The notes under the pieces were generated by a model. It did not search any database, was not told the DNA's origin, and saw nothing but the letters and a program-made list of their open reading frames with translations. From an uncultured Clostridia bacterium (lineage in GTDB: Bacteria > Bacillota > Clostridia > UBA1381), in NCBI GenBank assembly GCA_944390495.1, contig CALXQE010000069.1:1-36139 (forward strand): 36,139 nucleotides of DNA. Reading direction: 5' to 3'. The stretch's first letter is position 1. The number at the start of each line of letters is the position of its first letter. Made by a program: the position numbers and the translations under genes. Below are positions 31,569 through 36,139 of this stretch, one piece after another.

Positions 31569-32576
31569 ATGAAAAAAATTATAAAAATACCTCTTATTAT
31601 TTTGGTTATAGCTTCTATGGGGACAAGCGTGTTTGCTTATAGCGACACATCAAATTCTATATTTATTGACTCAATAAATGAACTATCTGAACTTAAAATA
31701 ATAAACGGCTTTGAGGACGATACATTTAGACCGAAAAATAATTTAACACGAGCTGAGGCATCAAAATTATTGTCCTTATGTATGGGATTTACAGATAAAA
31801 ATTATCAAAATACAGCTCGTCCAAGTCAATTCTCCGACTGTGATCAAAACCACTGGGCATATAAGTATATTGATTTTCTAACAGGTGTAGGTATAATCGA
31901 TGGCTTTGAGGACAGAACGTTTAGACCGAATGAAAATATGACATTTGCTCAATTTATAAAAATGGCAGTTGCTTCTTTAGGTAAAGACGGATATATTTTA
32001 GAAGCTGAGAAAAACAGCGGCTACCCTTCAGGTTACATTGAAACCGCAAAAAAATACGGCTTTATATCAGGAATGGATATCTCAGATTTTAATTCATACA
32101 TAAACAGAGAACAGGCATCAAAAGTTTTAGACAACACAATAGACATGCCGCTAAAAGATATTGTATCTTTGACAGTTATTGATGAAAATCACAATATGGA
32201 AGTACAAAAAATTTCTGTTACAAGTGACGGAACGAATAAAAATTTTCCATTAAAAACTTTAAAGGATATGATACTTTCAGATGACAGAACCAATACTGGA
32301 TACTATACGAAAGAGTCGCCGATTGATGTGTCTGATGCATTTTATGCGTACTGCACAATAGAAAAGATATCAGATGAAGAATATACAATAAAACCCGATT
32401 TTGCACTGTTTAACACAGACGGAAGCATGTATCACACGGAAGAACCGTTTACAGTTGTAAATGATAAGTTTACGGAGCTTGACGAAAATAAAAAATACTA
32501 TATGATGTTTGAAAAACAGGAAAGTAAATGGTATTTGTCAAATTATGCCGTAAATGAAAATGATACATGGGAATAA
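31569..32576 (+). CDS. Secreted SLH-domain protein, copy 1
   Basis: 335 aa. Signal peptide MKKIIKIPLIILVIASMGTS with VFA before the mature part. Three S-layer homology repeats: NELSELKIINGFEDDTFRPK-LTRAEASKLL (about 33-70), HWAYKYIDFLTGVGIIDGF-FRPNENMTFAQFIK (about 93-140) and a weaker third (YGFISGMD...NREQASKVL). The C-terminal part has NFPLKTLKDMIL, shared with copy 2. SLH repeats bind cell wall pyruvylated polymers, so it is likely cell-surface bound. GGAGGATAATATT precedes the start. 58 nt after the small secreted protein. Confidence 0.82.
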   Translation: MKKIIKIPLIILVIASMGTSVFAYSDTSNSIFIDSINELSELKIINGFEDDTFRPKNNLTRAEASKLLSLCMGFTDKNYQNTARPSQFSDCDQNHWAYKYIDFLTGVGIIDGFEDRTFRPNENMTFAQFIKMAVASLGKDGYILEAEKNSGYPSGYIETAKKYGFISGMDISDFNSYINREQASKVLDNTIDMPLKDIVSLTVIDENHNMEVQKISVTSDGTNKNFPLKTLKDMILSDDRTNTGYYTKESPIDVSDAFYAYCTIEKISDEEYTIKPDFALFNTDGSMYHTEEPFTVVNDKFTELDENKKYYMMFEKQESKWYLSNYAVNENDTWE

Positions 32577-32835
32577 AATAATCAAGATATTTGGTAATCA
32601 TCTGAAAAATAATATGCAGTATACTAATACTGACAGTAAGCTTATCAAATGCCTGTACATTTGTATATAACGATATGACTGGTTTGTAATATAACTCCAC
32701 TATCAAGTTATTAACACAATATGATATTATTTCCTACAATGATAATAAATCTATATTACAATATAATAAGTAACAAATATTATACTCTAAGTTTGTATAT
32801 ACAAAGATTATTAAAATTAGAAAGGACGATTTATT

Positions 32836-33366
32836 ATGAAACTAAAAAAGATTATTCCAATAGGTTTGGCGGCTATTATGGCAGTATCGGCTATGAGTAT
32901 CAGTACATTTGCAGCAAACATTAAAAATGTTGACGATGTAGATTTCTACAACACAGTACAGATATTAACTTTTAATCCAGAAACTCAGGATTTTGATATT
33001 CGATATGAACCAGCGTCTGAGGCTTCGCTTATGACACTCCCAAATTATACGTTTACATTCAATCAAACAATTAACACGACGGGAAGTTTTTTGACAAACT
33101 TAAAAGATGGTTCAGAGTCTTATCTTATTACAGATGATGACACAATGGTGTTAAGATTAAATCAAAAACCATCAGTGAGATTGAAATTACAAGTATGTAA
33201 GAATGATGGGACTAAACTCGGTCCGTACAGAGAGATATCAACCTCAACGACAGTAGTTGAAATGGATGGACTTAGTGAGTATTATAATTTACTTGGTAGT
33301 TGCAAAGTGCATTTACAAGCTACATCTGGATCAACCAATGTCTCTGGTTCGTTAAGTGAGTATTAA
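32836..33366 (+). CDS. Small secreted beta-rich protein, copy 2
   Basis: 176 aa. Signal peptide MKLKKIIPIGLAAIMAVSAM with STFA cleavage region. The body is diverged from copy 1 but shares order of blocks (SYLITDDDTMVLRLNQK, KLGPYREISTST, GCKV-type end GSTNVSGSLS). Leader 32806-32839 is nearly identical to that of copy 1, pointing to common regulation. AGAAAGGACG is the ribosome binding site. It is followed by an SLH gene. Confidence 0.75.
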   Translation: MKLKKIIPIGLAAIMAVSAMSISTFAANIKNVDDVDFYNTVQILTFNPETQDFDIRYEPASEASLMTLPNYTFTFNQTINTTGSFLTNLKDGSESYLITDDDTMVLRLNQKPSVRLKLQVCKNDGTKLGPYREISTSTTVVEMDGLSEYYNLLGSCKVHLQATSGSTNVSGSLSEY

Positions 33367-33395
33367 AACATTCACACATGAAATGAGGTGAAAAT

Positions 33396-34076
33396 ATGAA
33401 AATTAAATGTTTTATAACGGTGTTATCAATTATGCTGGTTGCATTGTCAACCAATACAATTTCTTTTGCGACTCAACCAGCTGAAAATGTAATAAACGAT
33501 TTATATAAATTTAAAATTATAGCTGACACCTCCAATATAAGAGCTGATGACAATTTAACTCGAGCGGAAGCAATCAAGATGATTTGTATTGCTGAGGGAA
33601 ATGATTTATTTGATGGTCAAGAGGCCAATGAACAGATATTTGATGATGTTTCAACATCTCATTGGGCTACAAAATATATAGAAATTGGATTCTATGATCA
33701 TATTATTCAAGGATATGATGATAATACATTTCGTCCTGATGATGCAATAACATGTCAAGAACTACAGAAAATGCTTATATCAGTTTTAGGCTTTGACCTC
33801 TATGCCCAAAATGCAGGAGGGTACCCTGACGGGTATTTGTTATACTCCAAAAATCTTGGAATAACTAAAAATTCAAACATTGATGATAAGTCATATATAA
33901 CACGCGGTGATGCAATGCAGATGATATATAACTCTCTTGATTCACCTACAATGGTTGTACAGCGAATGTTTGTCGGCGAGGTTGAAACTGATCCAATAAT
34001 AAAATTATACGACGGCGGCGAATATCCGTTTAAATCATTAAGAATGATTTTAAGTGGTGAAGCGGAATGGACTTGA
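33396..34076 (+). CDS. Secreted SLH-domain protein, copy 2
   Basis: 226 aa, shorter than copy 1. Signal peptide MKIKCFITVLSIMLVALSTN with ISFAT region. SLH repeats: LYKFKIIADTSNIRADDNLT-RAEAIKMI (about 35-65), HWATKYIEIGFYDHIIQGYD-NTFRPDDAITCQELQKML (about 88-130), and a third, YLLYSKNLGIT-YITRGDAMQMI (about 147-180). It ends GGEYPFKSLRMILSGEAEWT, corresponding to NFPLKTLKDMIL of copy 1, whereas copy 1 carries a further 100 residues. ATGAGGTG is the ribosome binding site. No clear terminator until 34193. Confidence 0.82.
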   Translation: MKIKCFITVLSIMLVALSTNTISFATQPAENVINDLYKFKIIADTSNIRADDNLTRAEAIKMICIAEGNDLFDGQEANEQIFDDVSTSHWATKYIEIGFYDHIIQGYDDNTFRPDDAITCQELQKMLISVLGFDLYAQNAGGYPDGYLLYSKNLGITKNSNIDDKSYITRGDAMQMIYNSLDSPTMVVQRMFVGEVETDPIIKLYDGGEYPFKSLRMILSGEAEWT

Positions 34077-34192
34077 TGATACATAATATAAATAATTCAT
34101 ATATATTCTATTTCATTGTTTAGAATATAGAATTATAGGTAGAATTGGCACAGCAATCATATGCTAATGTATTGGTAGCTGAATGTGATTTA

Positions 34193-34233
34193 AAACGAGT
34201 ATACTTACCCTGTGTATGCATACTCGTTTTTTT
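34193..34233 (+). terminator. Terminator after the second cassette
   Basis: AACGAGTAT pairs with ATACTCGTT (to about 34229) over a 16-nt loop, then a T run to 34233. It is the only rightward terminator after the SLH gene. Confidence 0.75.
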
Positions 34234-34761
34234 GTGAGTTTTTATCTGTATTTATATATCTCCACATATCATTCAGCTTAACAGCTGCCAATCCACTCGA
34301 AAAAATTAGATATACTGTAATATCAAAAGCTGTACATGACTATCATCCAATGCCCATACTCCACTGTTTTGCACGGTCAACTTTACAGAATCTATACAGC
34401 ATATATCATTATATACAAGTTCACAGTCATCTAAACTAAACTTAGGTGGTAATACCGTAATCGCTGAATCAGTCCTCATTTTAAGCATAGGTGTCACATC
34501 AGATAATACATCTATGTTTTCCCATTGTACAGCAAATCAATTAAAAATTATTACGGTAATTGCACATAAATTATAAATACATATTTTTAGTATTTATTAA
34601 CCTCTTATAATTATTATAAATAGATAGTATCACCCATTTTGTGTAAACTCAAAATGATAATTTTATTATACATTATATCAATTATACATATTAAACTGTG
34701 CAAGGATGTATATTCTATATAAATATGCATTTGGGCATTATCATTTGATGTTCATTATTTT
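34234..34761. other. Gap with no intact gene
   Basis: AT-rich, no intact gene. On the - strand it holds a remnant reading frame (see the separate entry, 34306-34527). No tRNA or repeat array was noticed. Confidence 0.4.
34306..34527 (-). pseudogene. Remnant of a secreted protein (leftward)
   Basis: A leftward frame reads AVQWENIDVLSDVTPMLKMR then TDSAITVLPPKFSLDDCELV, CCIDSVKLTVQ and ends QLLILQYI, without start or ribosome binding site. The pattern (W-x-N-I ... P-x-L-x-I ... C-x-V ... V-K-L-T-V-Q) resembles small secreted Ig-like proteins of Clostridia. It is likely a fragment; the assignment is by feel. Confidence 0.3.
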
Positions 34762-36096
34762 TTATAGTTGCCTTTCATAAATTTTATAAAGTTTACATTT
34801 CATTCCATTTTCTCTGCTTGATTCTTCTTCAAGCTCTAAAGCCTTCTTATACATTTCACTAATTCGATTTGAATCATCTCCAATATTTTTGCACATACGT
34901 ACATTTTTACGAAGTTCTTTGATTTTTTTAGTTAGCTCAATCCGTTCTTTATCCTTTTCAGTTTTTCCATACATTCCCATTCGTATTGCTACTAATTCAT
35001 CAATTTCATTTTGTGCAGATATCTTTTGGCTTTGCAGTTGTTCAAAAGTTTCAATATTATTATCGCATATATATTGAAATTGCTTTTTATAACGTTCAAA
35101 CTTTATAATTTCCTCACGCATATAAAACGATACTCTTTGAGGAGTTTCCTTTTTGCGTATTTTACCGAACAAATACAGATAATGATAATACAAAGCCTTA
35201 AATCCTTTCAGCTTTTTATGTTCATATTTTTTTAGCCAATCATTATAATTAGGAACAGGTTTATCCAATGACTTTATTCCATTTCTCGCCATAGCAATAC
35301 GCCTCTGTATTGTTTCCTCACTGTAATTTTCTCCAAGTGATTTTAGGCGTATATATCTTTGAGAATAAGCAGGTTTTAACGCAACATACTTTACATCATG
35401 CTTGACCTCATATCCTCGTTGCTTTAGTATCTTCCAAAAATCCTTATATGTATATGAACACTTTATAATTTCATCAATTTCATAACGAATCAAATCTCTG
35501 ATTGTTGGTTTACTCTCTTTTAATGCTTTCCATTCGGCATAGTGCAAACCCTTACCCTTTGGATTTTGTATAACTGACAAATTATGCTCCTCACAAAGTT
35601 TATCCGACACAGTTCGCATTTGATTATAGTTAGCAGTATTGTCATAATATTTCTTACCGTCAATAAAAGAAACAGAATTGATTACAAAATGGTTATGGAT
35701 ATGGTCTTTATTCAAGTGCGTAGCTATTAAAATCTCAAACCTATCTCCCCACATTTCTTTCGCAAGCTTTACACCAATGCTATGAGCTATTTCAGGAGTT
35801 ACCTCTCCCGGTTTAAAACTTTGTACGGTATGAAAAGCAATTATTCCATCCGTCTTACCAAACCTTATCTTTGTTTGATGCATTTTATAAATAGCAGTAT
35901 CGGGTGTAACATTAACACCCGATACAAACAAGCTTTTTTCAGTCTTGTATTCATCCGAAGCATACTCCATAACATCATGAAGTGCTTTCAGTTGCGTTTC
36001 CATAAATTTATTACTGTCAGTTTTTTCAGGATTTGCTGCATAATTGATAAGTGAATCAAGTCTACCCTTTATGTTCCATATTTTTGTTGTAGCCAC
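34762..36096 (-). CDS. MOBP-type relaxase (mobilization nuclease)
   Basis: 444 aa. Relaxase domain (about 1-260): candidate catalytic tyrosine Y19 in LINYAANPEKT, HTVQSFKPGE, and the metal-binding histidine triad in ATHLNKDHIHNHFVINSVSF. The C-terminal part is basic with long coiled coils (about 330-440). It nicks at the origin of transfer and leads the strand during conjugation. Start is GTG at 36096, preceded by AGGAAG; the reading frame of the upstream gene overlaps it by 28 nt. It belongs to a mobilizable or conjugative element extending right of the window. Confidence 0.9.
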   Translation of the reverse strand: MATTKIWNIKGRLDSLINYAANPEKTDSNKFMETQLKALHDVMEYASDEYKTEKSLFVSGVNVTPDTAIYKMHQTKIRFGKTDGIIAFHTVQSFKPGEVTPEIAHSIGVKLAKEMWGDRFEILIATHLNKDHIHNHFVINSVSFIDGKKYYDNTANYNQMRTVSDKLCEEHNLSVIQNPKGKGLHYAEWKALKESKPTIRDLIRYEIDEIIKCSYTYKDFWKILKQRGYEVKHDVKYVALKPAYSQRYIRLKSLGENYSEETIQRRIAMARNGIKSLDKPVPNYNDWLKKYEHKKLKGFKALYYHYLYLFGKIRKKETPQRVSFYMREEIIKFERYKKQFQYICDNNIETFEQLQSQKISAQNEIDELVAIRMGMYGKTEKDKERIELTKKIKELRKNVRMCKNIGDDSNRISEMYKKALELEEESSRENGMKCKLYKIYERQL

Positions 36097-36139
36097 TGTA
36101 TATCACTTCCTGTTAATTTGATTTTTTCAGGTACAGTAT
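36069..36139 (-). CDS. C-terminal end of the gene upstream of the relaxase (partial)
   Basis: Leftward frame open from the window edge to TAA at 36071-36069: VPEKIKLTGSDIQWLQQKYG then T. It overlaps the relaxase start by 28 nt. In such operons the upstream gene is usually a MobC-like relaxosome protein, but 23 residues are too few to tell. Confidence 0.45.
   Translation of the reverse strand, partial: TVPEKIKLTGSDIQWLQQKYGT

Noticed and set aside
34212..34439. A 75-aa rightward frame after the second SLH gene
   Set aside because: It begins inside the terminator loop and has no ribosome binding site.

Overview
The window is AT-rich DNA from a Clostridia-type member of the Bacillota (Firmicutes). 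The basis is strong GGAGG-type ribosome binding sites, sigmaA-like promoters (TTGACA-17-TATAAT), an AgrB/AgrD quorum-sensing locus, SLH and copper-amine-oxidase 'stalk' domains on secreted proteins, and a conserved clostridial Cys-rich protein. Genus cannot be read from the sequence. Two pieces of mobile DNA bracket a chromosomal core.

Left, about 1-4250: the end of an integrated element. It holds small leftward genes (two short proteins and an unrecognised 69-aa protein), a divergent pair of HTH regulators with three evenly spaced operators, a solitary HsdR-N-type nuclease, and a large serine recombinase. The recombinase abuts a conserved gene that has lost its 5' end (4257-5024), so the element appears to have integrated into that gene and the junction lies just after the recombinase stop.

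Core, about 5180-20750: a strong promoter drives a large multi-helix RNA (about 5219-5463). A terminator follows, then a five-gene polyamine operon (speA, speE, speB, carboxy(nor)spermidine dehydrogenase, nspC) that should convert arginine to spermidine without decarboxylated AdoMet, yet carries an aminopropyltransferase. Next are a MarR regulator with two palindromic operators and a heterodimeric ABC exporter whose first subunit has lost its last 18 codons to a TGA. Then come leftward genes: an EamA transporter, a secreted stalk-domain protein, two membrane proteins, and a Fic toxin with an HTH-antitoxin fusion.

Defence island, about 21600-26660: an HTH-NgoPII-type restriction endonuclease open in one frame but broken by four stop codons; its HaeIII/NgoPII-type C5-methyltransferase partner, broken by stops and frameshifts; then an intact second C5-methyltransferase overlapping an intact 632-aa protein with an N-terminal MORC/MutL-like GHKL ATPase and a C-terminal TIR-like domain. 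The last pair is the best candidate for a little-described system.

Quorum-sensing and surface region, about 27046-34080: a ruined SLH protein, then agrA-agrC-agrB and a 52-aa agrD at 30698-30856. Two tandem cassettes follow, each a small secreted protein plus a secreted SLH protein. The two secreted-protein genes share nearly the same leader sequence, and the cassettes are plausible Agr outputs.

Right end, 34762-36139: a MOBP-type relaxase, overlapped by the end of an upstream gene, marks another mobile element. No tRNA, rRNA or CRISPR array was seen.
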